The translations under genes and the position numbers were made by a program. The notes under the pieces are model-generated. The model was not told where the DNA came from. It did no database searches and saw only the letters and a list, made by a program, of their open reading frames with translations. Below, piece after piece: positions 44,395 to 56,578 of a DNA stretch of 64,000 nt. Within the stretch, counting starts at the first letter, position 1. Every line of letters starts with the position of its first letter. The DNA is from Gambelia wislizenii (Eukaryota > Chordata > Lepidosauria > Squamata > Crotaphytidae): the NCBI GenBank assembly GCA_030847615.1, contig JAUMIR010000005.1, positions 171,210,596 through 171,274,595 of the forward strand, given 5' to 3'.

Positions 44395-45800
44395 GGGGGG
44401 AGAACGTTGCAGTTTGCTGCAGCTGCTGCTCGATCTCCTTTGGGGAACGAACACACAGGAGATTGAGCGGTGGCCAAGGCAAACCGGGTACATTCGCCCC
44501 TTTCTTTCCACCTTCCTGGAAGGTGGAAGAAAGGGGTGAATCCAGTGGTTTGCAGTGGCCGCCACCCATTCCCTTTGTCTTCATTCCCTTCGTGAAGGGA
44601 ATGAAGATGGAGGGAAGGGGGGCGGACGAGGCAAACCGGGTATAGCGGTTTGCAACGGATTGCAACTAGCGGTTTGCCTCATCTGCCCCCTTCCCTCCAT
44701 CTTCATTCCGTTCGTGAAGGGAATGAAGACAGAGGGCAGGGGGCAGATGAGGCAAACCGGGTATAGCGGTTTGCCTCATCCGCCCCCTCCCTCTGTCTTC
44801 ATTCCCTTCACGAACGGAATGAAGATGGAGGGAATGGGTGGCGGCTGCAAACCACTGGATTTGCCCCTTTCTTCCACCTTCCAGGAAAGTGGAAGAAAGG
44901 GGTGAACATACCTGGTTTGTCTCGGCCACCACTCGATCTCCTGTGTGTTTGTTCTCTTTGGGAACACACAGGAGATCGAGCGGTGGCTGCAGCAAACTGC
45001 AACATTTCCCCCCCTCCTCTGTCTTCGGTTCCTCCCCAAAAGGGGAGAAGGCAGAGGAGGGGGGAGAATGAACCGGTAAACACTTTGCCTCACCCCCCTG
45101 CCTGATCTCCTGCCTCTTCGCTTCATTTGTGAAGGGAGCATAGAGGCAGGAGATCGGACGGTGGGTGAAGCAAAGGGAACAAACATGCAGGAGATCGAGT
45201 GACTGCCAAGGCAAACTGGGTGCGTTCACCCTTTTCTTCCACCTTCCAGGAAGGTGGAAGAAAGGGGCGAATCCAGAGGGAAGGGGGGTGGATGAGGCAA
45301 ACTGGATATATTTGCCTCTTTCTTCCACCTTCGAGTCAAGTTTGACTGGAAGGTGGAAGAGACGGGTGAATGCCATGGTTTGCCTGGGTGGCTGGCCGTT
45401 CTCTCCATCTTCCTTCCCTTCGAGGGAAGGAAGATGGAGGGAATGGGCAGCCACCGAGGCAAACCAGATATATTCGCCCCTTCCACCTTCAAGTCAAGGG
45501 TGACTGGAAGGTGGAAGAGAGGGGTGAATGCTGTGGTTTGCCACGGATGCCGCCCATCCCCTCCATCTTCATTCCCTTCGCAAAGGGAACGAAGACGGAG
45601 GGAATGGGCTGTGGCCAAGGCAAACCGGGTTCATTCGGTCCCCTCCTCTGCCTTTACCCCTGTTGGGGAGCAACCAAAGTTGGAAGAGAGGGGCAAATGT
45701 AGCAGTTGGCTGGCTGGGAGAGCCCTGCCAGCTGATCCTGTTCGCTTTCCCAACTCACGAGGAGATCCTAGTGAGTTCGGAAACAAAGAGGATCAGCTGG
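44395..45800. repeat. Array of about 16 GC-rich hairpins
   Basis: Consecutive inverted repeats of about 40-65 bases occupy this stretch. Examples are 44497-44536, 44562-44617, 44680-44744, 44780-44841, 44864-44903, 44927-44986, 45010-45065, 45100-45160, 45228-45270, 45315-45367, 45397-45450, 45477-45523, 45550-45608 and 45727-45800. Stems fall into a few types: CTTCCACCTTCC, CATCTTCATTCCCTTC and CGATCTCCTG. They are separated by a recurring AGGCAAACCGGGTA(TA)-like spacer, often followed by TTCGCCCC. Long open frames run through it on both strands, but they have stem-derived low complexity and no domain. Confidence 0.9.
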
Positions 45801-45915
45801 CAACGCTCCTCCAGCCAGCCAAATTGAGGGGTGGTCTTATATGGCAAATATATGCCAAACTCTATTTTTTTACATGAAAATTTGGGGGTCGTCTTATACG
45901 CTGGAATATATGGTA
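45801..45915. repeat. AT-rich end of the hairpin repeat
   Basis: Reads GGTCTTATATGGCAAATATA and then GGGGGTCGTCTTATACGCTG...ATATGGTA. Similar 'GTCGTCTTATACGC' ends occur in interspersed repeats of other vertebrates as I recall, so this may be the terminus of the element carrying the hairpins. Confidence 0.5.
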
Positions 45916-45917
45916 AA

Positions 45918-46216
45918 TAAAATAAAGAGCAAACTTGTTTTCTGCTGCTCCAGAGACAAGGATACGGAGCAATGGATTCAAACTGCAGGAAAAGAGATTC
46001 CACTTAAATATTAGGACAAATTTCCTGATGGTTAAGAGCTGTTTGACAATGAAATACACTGCCTCAGAGTGTGGTGGAGTCTCCTTTGGAGGTTTTTAAA
46101 TAGAGGCTGGATGGTAATCTGCCGGGGATGCTTTGATTGTGTATTCCAGCAAGACATGATTGGATGGGATGGCCCTTGTGGGCTCTTCCATCTTTATGAT
46201 TCTGTGATTCTATGTA
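45918..46216 (+). mobile_element. CR1 LINE 3' fragment
   Basis: Matches the CR1 C-terminal and 3' UTR region at 37845-38139, including TTTTCTGCTGCTCCAGAGAC and AGAGGCTGGATGG, and ends in ATTCTGTGATTCTATG. It is more diverged than the two longer copies. Confidence 0.85.
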
Positions 46217-49200
46217 AGATATAAGCGAGTGAACATATGCACCCACATTCTTTACATTTGTGTCCCACACTCTGTAACACCTGAAAACACTTAATGAAAA
46301 TAGTTTCCAATTTGGAAGGGTGTGGCCTCTGTCTTGCTAGAGCAGGGCAGTAGCACACCTTTGCTCATCATAAGAAACCTTCAAACACTTCTCAGTTTTG
46401 CTTCATATGTTTGAGTGAGACTGACACTGCAAAGGGGACTAGGACTGTAACGATCAGAGGAGAGGGAAAAGGCTGGAACTGTTGAGATCTGACAAAGATC
46501 TATGCTATTATCAACAAAAGCAGCTTTCATGGTGTGCAGAGAAGAGGCTGCCGAGGGAATAGCAAACATATTTACAGAGAGATGTAAACAGCATGATGGA
46601 AAGAGGTCATGTAAATAGTAGCTTCACCAGTAGATGGAATGGCAATTTTAGAATAAGCGGGGCAAGAGAGTGCAGGAGTGAACCTGGTAATTGGAATGAG
46701 ATGGAGATGAGAAGCAGTAACAAATGGCAGGGTTGCTGAATGGAAATATGCACCTTTTGATACATGGGTGCTGAAGAAAGAAATGGCAGGTGCACCTTCC
46801 AAACTATTGAATATGATGATGGGAGGAGAGGATGGTTGGTAGGTCCATCCTTGGGCATTTTTGAGATGACATTTTAAATAGTTACCCAGAAATGATAACA
46901 GTAGTTTCACAACATGTGGAGCCTCATCAGGCTTGCTGCATCTCAGAGTGATAAAAAAATGGTAAAACTGCAAATCTTTTTATATATGGTGACATATTCT
47001 GACAGTGTAATTTGGCATAGTACTATTGAAGGCTCAGAAACAATTCTCTGCTGATTGAGAGAGGCATCCTGTACTCTCTTTCAAAGATAAATTGGTGTTG
47101 ACTTCATCCCCATATCTATCTGCCCACAAGACAGTGAGGGGAGAATGGAATGATGACCCACATTAACTTTTAACCTGTGGGGAAGAATAAACATGATTGA
47201 AAAGGTGATCAAGGGCTCCCTATGTTCTGTCTGTCATAGCGTGTTCTGTTCTTGAAATGCATTCAGTCCATATTTTGTAGAGAAACTAAAGGCTTTTAAT
47301 AAGCTATTCCTATGCATGGCATAAAAATGCAAAAGTGCTGGAAGGTGACCCTAAAACCCAGCCCTTCACTGAAGTTGTCCTATTTCACTACTGTGTGAAG
47401 GAGAAATGATGTTGCCTTTTCTCTACTGGTTTCTGTAGGAATCCTTATCCTTATGTAAATGACCTCTTGGAGCCATTTCCCTCTATGGCATGACTTCTTA
47501 ACACGGATTTAAAGTGTAGCTTGAGAATGTGTGGACCTCCAGATGTTTATGAAAACTATTTAGGTACATCCCACCTAGGGTTGCCACATCTCAGAGCTTG
47601 GCTCTGAGTCTTCAGTTTGCATGGATCATTTCCAGACAGGAGACAAAAGTGCAAATTCTCCAGTTTTGGTGAGGTCACCTCCAGGCAAGAGGAAAGGGCT
47701 ATGTGCAGATCTCCAGTTCAGCTAGTAGAGCAGCAGCTTGTTACAGTTTGCTTGTAATTGAAATCTTGCTGCAACTTGCAGAGACTCTCCAGGCAGGTCT
47801 ATACTGAAATTCCTCCTTCCCTCCCAGTGGTTGGTGCTCACCTTCTGTTCTGCATCCACCTTCTGGCTAGAAGCAAGTCAGCTACATTAAACGTTCCTTC
47901 TCCTATCTCTCTAAATAAGTGAGAAAGAATAAATCCTTCATTTCACCTTGATCTGGGAACAGTCCCTGTTACCATGCCCTACTACCTCCTTCCTATAATA
48001 TCTCAAAATTGGAAATACTGGACATTTCGAAGGGGTCTAGTAGACCAGGGTGATCCAAAGTGAGGTCAGATGGAGGTCACAAATACCTGGGAAGGTGTCT
48101 TAGAAATGTTTTAGCAAGCACATTCAAGCTAGGATTGAGTGGATTGAAACTATTAAGGAGGTTTGTGCTAATTCCTTCTGGAGCCCCTCAATGGTGAGTC
48201 ACACATCATAAACAACCAGATGACCTACACAACCCAAATCCCCAGGAAATATCCTGTAGAAATTCCCCCATCCTACAATGCAAGATTGTCATAAACCCAT
48301 CCATTCCTGTCTCCCAGCCATTAACAGCAATCAGCTAAGTTTCAGTTTCCTTTTTTTATTTGGTGGCAAACCCATCTAAGCTTTGTTCTAGCCAAAGTAC
48401 CCCCTTCAGGATATGAAGCTGGGTATAAACAACAGCAGGGTGTTGGATGAGACCTGGCCATTTTCTCAGTGTACCCCCAGATCAGAATTTACATTGCCAC
48501 CCTCAGGCTTCAGTCTGAATACTTCTCTACTCCCCAAGACTGATAAGTATCACCCTATTTCCTGAAATCTATTCCTCTATCCAACCTTTCTGCTTTAACT
48601 CTTTGATAGCCTTGTGAGTGTGTGTTGCATGTGTGAATGCTTTTTGTGCTATTTCTGATAAAAATATTTTATTTCACTTTAACCTGGAGTTCTCTGCAGT
48701 TAGTACTAGTATACATAGGTGAAAAGGTGCCTGTCTCTCACAACCTTCCATTTGAGCTAATAATAATATTTTCCCCATATATAAATTGGTCATTGGCATC
48801 ACATGTGGGGTTCTACAGCACCTGGGTAACCCCCCTTCTGTCTTAATTTCCAAACAGGAAAATATGTTGAATCTATTTCTCTCTATGTGTGTGTATGCAT
48901 GTGTTTGAATGAGAAGCTGTGAATAACTATGGTTGGTACTTAATGCACAACACTTAATGATATCACCAGAGTATCCTTAGGCTTTGGCTCAGACACCTCA
49001 GAGCTTAGGATGATCCTGAACTGGCAACTCTGTTCCCGTCCTTCATTCATTCATTCTGTTTATTCATATCTCACCTTTTCTGCCAGAACCAGGACTCTGG
49101 GCAGACAATAATTTAAAGCAAACCCAGTAGAGATTAAAACATACCAAAATTATCATGAGATGTAATTAAACCTTAAAAACAGTTTAAAGCATATATTCAA

Positions 49201-49529
49201 ACACATGCACATACAGATATAAAACATATTAGCTCTCCAATGGTTTTGTTTAGTGGTGGGTGGTTTAAGAGGAAAAGTAAATATCACATCATGAGATCAC
49301 AAGATGACACACAAGGAAAATCAGTTTAGAACAATGTGAAGCAATTCAAAATATAAAACAACTAATATTAATTTAAAATATTTATGTTGTTGATGGACTG
49401 TGACTCTCATCAACCCTAGCAGATGCTGATGGGCATTGAAGGCCAGCTACACTTGAAGGGTGACATGTTTGCCCTCACAAGGAAAATATTAATTTACTGT
49501 ATGTGAAGACTGTGGGTTTGCTTCACCAT
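46217..49529. other. No gene or clear repeat recognised
   Basis: About 3.3 kb of mixed-composition DNA. Short open frames lack domains. It may be unique intergenic sequence; old repeats could be missed by eye. Confidence 0.45.
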
Positions 49530-49594
49530 ATCAAACAGGTAGCTTTATGACTGCAGAAGCCTCTATCAAACAGGTAGCTTTATGACTGCAGAAG
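49530..49594. repeat. Tandem duplication, period 35
   Basis: ATCAAACAGGTAGCTTTATG...GCAGAAG occurs identically at 49530-49559 and 49565-49594. Confidence 0.92.
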
Positions 49595-49764
49595 TCATGA
49601 AGAAATAGGGCTCATGTATACGAGGTAATAAAATGTGGATTGATGTGCAGTGATGCCAACTCTCAGCAGCTTTCATTTGTTGCCATATTTTTTTTATTCA
49701 AATCACAGGCATGCGAAGCCAAACACATTTGTTGTTCAAACAGCTGACCACACACGCAGAAAGG

Positions 49765-51872
49765 AGAGATGTAGTAGTGATGGGTGACTTCAACTATCCT
49801 GATATTTGCTGGAAATCTAACTCAACCAAAACTTCAAGGTCTAGCAAATTCCTTACTTGACTGGAAGATAATTTCATTGTCCAAAAGGTGGAAGAGGCAA
49901 CAAGGGGTCAGCTATTTTAGATCTGATCCTAACCAACAGGGATGACCTGGTTAATGGAGTGCAAGTGGTGGGATCCTTAGGTGAGAGTGATCATGTTCTC
50001 TTGGAGTTTGTTATACAATATAAAGGAGAAGCCAGACATAGTCAGACACACATTCTTGACTTTAGGAGAGCTGATTTCAATAAACTCAGGGAAATACTGG
50101 GGGTGATCCCATGGCCAGGAATACTAAAAGAGAAGAGACTTCAAGATGGATGGGACTTTCTCAAAAGGGAAATACTGAAGGCACAATTTCAAACAGTACC
50201 ATTGAGGAAGAAAAATGGGAGGTGTCTCAAGAAACCAGGATGGATGACTAAAGAACTTTCAACGGAACTAAGTTTTAAATGGAACATGTATAGGAAATGG
50301 AAAAAGGGGGAAATCACCAAAGAAGAATTCAAACAGACAGTGAACACGTGTAGGAGTAAAATCAGAAAAGGTAAAGCGCAGAATGAGCTCAGGCTTGCTA
50401 GAGAGGTTAAAAACAATAAAAAGGGTTTTGGGGGGGTATGTCCGCAGCAAAAGGAAGAAGAAGGAAATGGTAGGGCCACTACGCGGAGACGATGGCAAAA
50501 TGCTAACAGGGGACAGAGAAAAGGCAGAATTACTCAACACCTTCTTTGCCTCGGTGTTTTCAGAAAAGGAAAAGGATGATCAACGTAAGGATAATGGGAC
50601 AGAGGACACAATAGGGGAAATCCAGCACAGAATAAGCAAAGAGGTAGTAGAGGAATACCTTCTTAATCTAAATGAATGTAAGTCTCCAGGACCAGATGAA
50701 CTACAACCAAGAGTATTAAAAGAGCTGGCAAATGTAGTCTCAGAGCCATCGGCAATAATCTTTGAGAACTCCTGGAGAACAGGAGAAGTCCTAGCAGACT
50801 GGAGGAGGGCAAACGTTGTCCCCATCTTCAAAAAGGGGAAAAAAGAGGATCCCAACAATGATCGTCCAGTTAGTCCAACATCAATACCAGAGAAGATTCT
50901 AGAGCAGATCATTAAACAGAGAGTCTGTGGACATTTAGAAGGCAATGCCATAATCACAAAAAGTCAACATGGGTTTCAGAGAAACAAGTCATGCCAGACT
51001 AATCTGATCTTTTTTTTTTTTTTGATAAAATGACCAGCTTGGTAGATGAAGGGAATGCTGTGGATATCACATACCTTGATTTCAGTAAGGCCTTTGACAA
51101 GGTTCCCCATGACATTCTTGCAAACAAGCTTGTAAAATGTGGGCTAGACAAGTTAACTGTTCAATGGATTTGTAATTGGTTGACTGGCCGAACCCAAAGA
51201 GTGCTCTACAGTGGTTCCTCTTCGTCTTGGAAAGATGTGACCAGCGGGGTGCCACAGTGTTCTGTCCTGGGCCCAGTGCTATTCAACATCTTTATCAATG
51301 ACTTGGATGATGGAATTAGGGGCATACTTATCAAATTTGCAGATGACACCAAATTAGGAGGAGTAGCTAATGCCCTAGAGGACAGGATCAAAATTCAAAA
51401 TGACCTGGATAGACTGGAGACCTGGGCCAAAGCTAACAAAATGAAATTCAATACGGAGAAATGTAAGGTACTGCACTTAGGGCGGAAAAATGAAATGCAT
51501 AGATATAGGATGGGGGAGACCTGGCTGAACGAGACTACATGCGAAAGGGATCTAGGATTCCTAGTAGACCACAAGTTGAACATGAGTCAACAGTGTGATG
51601 CGGCAGCTAAAAAGGCCAATGCAATTTTGGGCTGCATCAATAGAACTATAGTGTCTAGATCAAGGGAAGTAATAGTGACACTCTATTCTGCCTTGGTCAA
51701 ACCTCACCTAGAGTACTGTATCCAGTTCTGGGCACCACAATTCAAAAAGGATACTGACAAATTGGAGCGTGTCCAGAGAAGGGCAACTAAAACGGTGAAA
51801 GGTCTGGAAATATGCCTTATGAGAAAAGGCTTAGTGAGCTGGGTATGTTTAGCCTGGAAAAAAGATGGTTAA
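49765..51872 (+). pseudogene. CR1 endonuclease-reverse transcriptase, frameshifted
   Basis: The endonuclease part has GDFN and LGESDHVLLEFVIQ (about 49977-50020). The middle part (50383-51033) holds [35 protein letters not shown] and [20 protein letters not shown]. The reverse transcriptase (51030-51872) has YLDFSKAFDKVPHDILANKL and FADDTKLGG. Frameshifts lie near 50400-50450, at a T-rich run at 51011-51023, and at about 51810, after GLEI. Most catalytic motifs are kept, so the copy is fairly young but disabled. Confidence 0.92.
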
Positions 51873-52013
51873 GGGGCAATATGATAGCCCTGTTTAAGTA
51901 TTTGAGGGGTGTCACATTGAGGATGGAGCAAGCTTGTTTTCTGCTGCTGCAGAGACTAGAACATGGAACAATGGATGCAAGCTCCAGGAACAGAGATTCC
52001 ACCTCATCATTAG

Positions 52014-52281
52014 GAGCCCTGGTGGCGCAGTGGTTAAATGCCAGTACTGCAAGCCACCACATTGCAAGTTCGATTCCAGCGGGCTCCAAGGTTCACTCAG
52101 CCTTCCATCCTTTCGTAGGTCGGTAAATTGAGTACCCAGCTTGTGGGGGCAATTAGCTAACACACATTGGAAACTGTTTAACGCATTGTAGATGTGTAAA
52201 TAGCTATTGCTTAAAACAATTTGTAATCCGCTCTGATAGCCTTGTGGCTGAAGAGCAGGGTATAAATAACTAAATAAAAAA
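52014..52281 (+). mobile_element. tRNA-derived SINE nested in CR1
   Basis: The head has an A-box-like TGGCGCAGTGG (52023-52033) and a B-box-like GTTCGATTCC (52068-52077). The body has GAGTACCCAGCTTGTGGG, and the 3' end is AGGGTATAAATAACTAAATAAAAAAAA. It interrupts the CR1 sequence between ...TTAGGAG and AACTTTTTGACAG, which are contiguous in the CR1 at 37.9 kb. Confidence 0.93.
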
Positions 52282-52489
52282 AACTTTTTGACAGTAAGAG
52301 CTGTTCGGCAGTGGAACACACTTCCTTGGAGTGTGGTGGGGTCTCCTTCCTTGGAGGTCTTTAAACAGAGGCTGGATGGCCATCTGTCAGGGATGCTTTG
52401 ATCGTTTTTTACTGCGCGGCAGGGGGTTGGACTGGATGGCCCTTGTGGCCTCTTCCAACCCTACAATTCTATGATTCTATTATTCTATT

Positions 52490-53652
52490 TAATAATTGCC
52501 TTGTGTTTTCCATTTCCTTGCTATTATTAACCTTGCTGCTGTCAGTAATTTGTTATTAATTCCTTAATAACTTGGGATTTTTGTATTTTATCATATATGA
52601 TAGTAATGCTATTTCAGGGCATAAGGGTATATTTATCTTCATTATCTTATTTATCTTCTTCATTACCATTTACCAAAAACTCTGCACATATTTACAATGC
52701 CACTACATATGAATATACTTCCCCAATTCTTGACAGCCCCTCCAACACTGTGCTGAATACTTTTTATCTATTTGGTTCAATCTTACTGGTGTTAGATATC
52801 ATCTCCATACTATCTTATAATAATTTTCTTTTATTCTTACAGATAATGTTTTCAAATTATGCGTATTCCATATTTTCTCCCACCTACTCCTATCTATTAC
52901 AATTGCTGCATCCATTTTCCCATAAATCTTTAAGATAATCTTGCAAATCTTCATTTTCCATTAATATTTTATAAATTTTACTTGTAATACCTTTTATAGT
53001 TTCCACTTCCTCTCTTATCAAGAATGCACAGTGAAGCAAATTGGTTGTCTCATCAAGCGGGAATGTACATGTCCTTCTGAGTTTTTAAAAAATATGGGAA
53101 AAGCCACAGAGACTTTTCTCATGGAATATTTGGAGTTTTTGCCCCTCTCCTTCTGAATACAGCAAAATGATGCAGGATCCCATTGGGACAAAAGGTATTC
53201 TCTTTGAATTCTATGAGGAGTATTTTCACCGCATAGACAAACCCATAGCTACGAGTGTGTTGGCCACCACCACCACCTCATATGCTTCATCCAAAGAAAG
53301 GGAAAACACTGGTTGAGAAGATGCCTTTTGTTTGCTTCATTACTTCATTCTTTTTCCCCCTCAAGGAACTAAACCAGTTTAGTAGTTCAAAGACAAAACA
53401 AAGTTATTTGTTTGGGATACAACTAGCATGGCTACTGGCCAAAGATCCATCAAAATCACAGTGTGCCCATGGCAAACAGTTCTCTGATAAGATGGCCTTC
53501 CTCTTGTATTAGAAATGTTTGTTATGGCTTGCCAAATCATGAATCATGATGTTTTCTTACTTAACAATGTTTTATTATTTATGTAAGTAGCCCCATACTA
53601 TGCTTAAATATGGTTTCAGTGTTTTTAGCTGATTTGAATCATTTTTAAAAAA
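52490..53652. other. AT-rich stretch, possible old L1
   Basis: 52500-53050 is T-rich on the plus strand and could be an antisense L1 3' region, but no conserved protein block is legible. 53050-53650 shows nothing recognisable. Confidence 0.35.
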
Positions 53653-54338
53653 CTAGCTATACCCAGCTTAACATGCACTGTTATCTACATATATAAAACA
53701 CTTCAGTATGTTTCTGTTCCCACCCTGCTGATTGGCCACTTAGGAAACATGTCAGGAGTACAATCATTTGATGCATTAATATATAACCTTTCAAATCAAT
53801 TATAATGGCTAGTTTCATGCCGAGAGCCCCTCTAGTGCCATTATGCAACCGCACATACACACACACATATGCTGCTACACACACATACCATGTGCATTGT
53901 GGATGCAAGAGCCCCTCCGCCGCCACCATGCAATTGCACATACATACACACCACACTACACACACACCACACATGCCAGGATGCAAGAGCCCCTCCCCCA
54001 CCATGTTTAGAAAGGACTTGAAGCTTTCCACATGTTTCCGGCCCAAGAGCAAGGAGCAGCTACAGACAGCACAGAAGACTATGCTGTGGTGGCCAAGACA
54101 GAGGGCCTAATGCTGCCCTTAAATAGCAGTTCCCCTGGCTGCTTCAAGTATGCTGCATGATTGCAGCCGGCTACATCTGATAACTTGGCCCTGGTTCTTC
54201 CAAGACACCCACAGCCAGAGCCTGAGTCTGAAAGAGGTTGTGCTGGCTGCTGCAGCCAGGGGCCTAGTCCTGCAAGGAGGGGCAGATCCTGACACCTAAG
54301 CAGCCACAGCACACTGAAAACGGCAACATACCCAAGAG
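53653..54338 (-). repeat. Unclassified repeat, Helitron-like family (copy 3)
   Basis: Begins A/CTAG at 53652-53656 with a hairpin TAACA-TGCAC-TGTTA at 53669-53683, about 12 bases in, as expected at a reversed Helitron 3' end. It has a CA-rich interior and the conserved CCACCATGTTTAGAAAGGA (53998-54016). The right end is GGCAACATACCCAAGAGA. It is AT-richer and more diverged than the copies at 17 and 42 kb. Confidence 0.5.
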
Positions 54339-55002
54339 AATTATATATAGAGATAATAATGTTTTTCATTCTTTTAAAACTTTTGTAAACTAATGTTTAG
54401 CTTGATCTTTATAAAACTGGGAGAAAGTTTTATAACTTGGGATATAAATTCAATAAATAAACAGTTATGTCCCTGATGCAAAAAAGTTAGCCACTATGAA
54501 TCCCATTGAATTTAACTGAATTGAATTTAATGGGACCTACAGATCTTCTTCGTGGTCTCTGTGAATCACACAGCTGGGGTTACTCCTGCACCTGCGCAGA
54601 GCTTCCAAACCTTCTAGAATTGCTAGGCAGAATGTGCTTTGATATATTTTTGGCGGTAACTCCGCCCATCCTAACGGTCCCTTATAAGGGCTTCCCGCCT
54701 AAATCCCCTCAGTTCCTTTCTTTCCGCTACGTTAGCAGCTTGAAGGAACCTCTGTTCGCTAGGTGTTTTTTCTCTCGTCGATCTGGTTTGACTTGGCTTT
54801 GACTCTGTGACGATTTTTGCTCTCTCCTACTGGTTTTGGTATTCGGCTTCTGATCACTCCGGTTTTTGACCTGTTTCTGGCTCTTGACTACGATTTTGCC
54901 TTACTCCTTTGGCTTTGGCATTACCTCAGATATCGTTACTGACCTCGGACTGGCTTTGACTACGATCCCTTCCTTGTGGTTATTATTATTATTGTGAGAA
55001 AG

Positions 55003-56394
55003 ATGTCTGGCAAAGGAGCTTTCAAGCGCTGCGTTATTTGTCAAGCAAAACTTCCAGCTGCGGATGGTCATTCCCGCTGTTTAATCTGTTTGGGAGAGTC
55101 TCACAATGTCGACGCATGCGTCCATTGTAAGGCGTTCACGCCGCAGGCCCGAAAACATAGGCTCTCGCGCCTGAAGTCTTTTCTTTATGAGAAGGCCTTG
55201 CTCCCTGCCTCTGCTTCAGCTTCTGCCTCTGTTTCGGCTCCCCCCTCCGAGCCTCGAGGCCGTGACCGATCTCGGTCCCCTCCGTCTACCGGACAAAAAC
55301 ATCGTTGGTCCCGAAGTCCGTCGAGGCGCCGCTCCACCGCGTCTGATCCCGAGGCTCTCCATTCCTCCCTTCGATGTGCATCGTCGAATTTGACTCGGGA
55401 CACTTTGACACCGATTCGAGAGCCAGGGATGTTGCTTGGGAGAAGACTCCGTCTACTACTGAGGCCCGTCCATCTGCTGAATCTGCTTCTTCCTCTCAGC
55501 CACTGAAGAAAAAAGGAAGGAGAAGCATTTGTCCAAGCGTGATGCTGGCAAATATAAAGAGAAGGCCAAAAATCCAAGCCTGGGGAGCGTGCAGTCCCGG
55601 AGATTCCCCCTCGCCGGTCATCGGAGGTCAAGGATACCTTTGTATAACCACTGCCAGTATCCACCACTGTGGAGCCTGAGTCTCGACGTTCACGTACCCC
55701 ATCGGGCTCAGTAGACATTGTGACAGTTGAGATCCCACCTGCTTCTGATATCGTGAGACCCTCTGTGCACCTTGAGACATCTCTGGCTCTGGTCGTGTCA
55801 AGGGCTCAATTACTGGAGAGGCATTCTTCAGATGTGGAGGTTGAGGTGATAGAATCCGAAGATGTGCTTCGAGGTCATGTACCTGCCATCAGAGATGATA
55901 TCCTGGCTTACTCTGCCTACGATCTGGCCTGATCCATCTGCAGGGCAGGTTTCGGGTCACCTACCAGTTCGCAGATTTTCACCCCGAGGGGTGAGGTCCT
56001 TGACACCACGATTACGGGCCGCTCGATTGCTCGGTCCTCATGTCCTGTCAGTATGGATGTTGAGATGAAGAAGGATGCTGTGGTCCAGGTCTCTCCACCT
56101 GAGCACTGTCCTCTGCCTCGAACCCCTCCGACTCCGCAGCCTCGTTCCCCCACACCATCATGGGCCCGTAGTCCCTCACCAGATGTATCAACTTCGTCCT
56201 CTGCCACATCTTGGGACCTTTACAGACCCTATCTGCCTTCTCCAAAGACTGAGCTGATGGAAGATGATTCGGCCTCTCCAACCGATGACGTTCGTGCCTT
56301 TGGGGAGCAGATGGTTCGGATGTCTCATGCCCTGGATCTGAAATTGGAAGAGCGAGCAGCTGATCCCATGGATCCAATTTTCCAACAGATCTAG
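55003..56394 (+). pseudogene. DIRS gag-like protein, element 2
   Basis: Opens MSGKGAFKRCVICQAKLPAA with CVIC and CLIC Cys pairs and ESHNVDACVHCKAFTPQARK. A Ser/Pro/Arg-rich region follows (SRSPPSTGQKHRWSRSPSRR). Frameshifts fall near 55500-55660 and 55930. The last recognisable block is DDVRAFGEQMVRMSHALDLK at about 56285-56345. The protein is homologous to that of element 1 at 23446. Its role is presumably particle formation. Confidence 0.8.
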
Positions 56395-56578
56395 TCGAAG
56401 GCGCCCCCGTCGGCTACCATCCCGGTACTGCCCTCCCTGCTGAAAATCGCGCAGGGGTCCTGGGAAAACCCATCATCCATACAGTCGACGTCTAGGAAAA
56501 TAGACAGACTGTACCGAGTTGGTGGAGACCATGTTGACTGGCTCCAGAACCACCCCAGGCCAAACTCTGTGGTCGTCA

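Larger units (their letters stand above)
49733..52489 (+). mobile_element. CR1 LINE, long copy with nested SINE
   Basis: About 2.5 kb of CR1 plus a 268-bp SINE inserted near its 3' end. It starts inside the endonuclease (DVVVMGDFNYPDICW) and continues through the linker and reverse transcriptase. It ends in the CR1 3' UTR with ATTCTATG repeats at 52465-52489. It is closely similar to 36937-38139 over the shared part, with the SINE missing there, which gives the pre-insertion state. Confidence 0.94.

Noticed and set aside
44395..45800. Possible CRISPR-like array of repeats and spacers
   Set aside because: Stems differ from unit to unit, the spacer rather than the repeat is the conserved part, and the surrounding DNA is vertebrate.
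44234..45877. Several overlapping open frames of 110-262 codons on both strands
   Set aside because: They arise from the GC-rich hairpin array. The translated sequence mirrors the stems and spacers, with no domain and no consistent frame.
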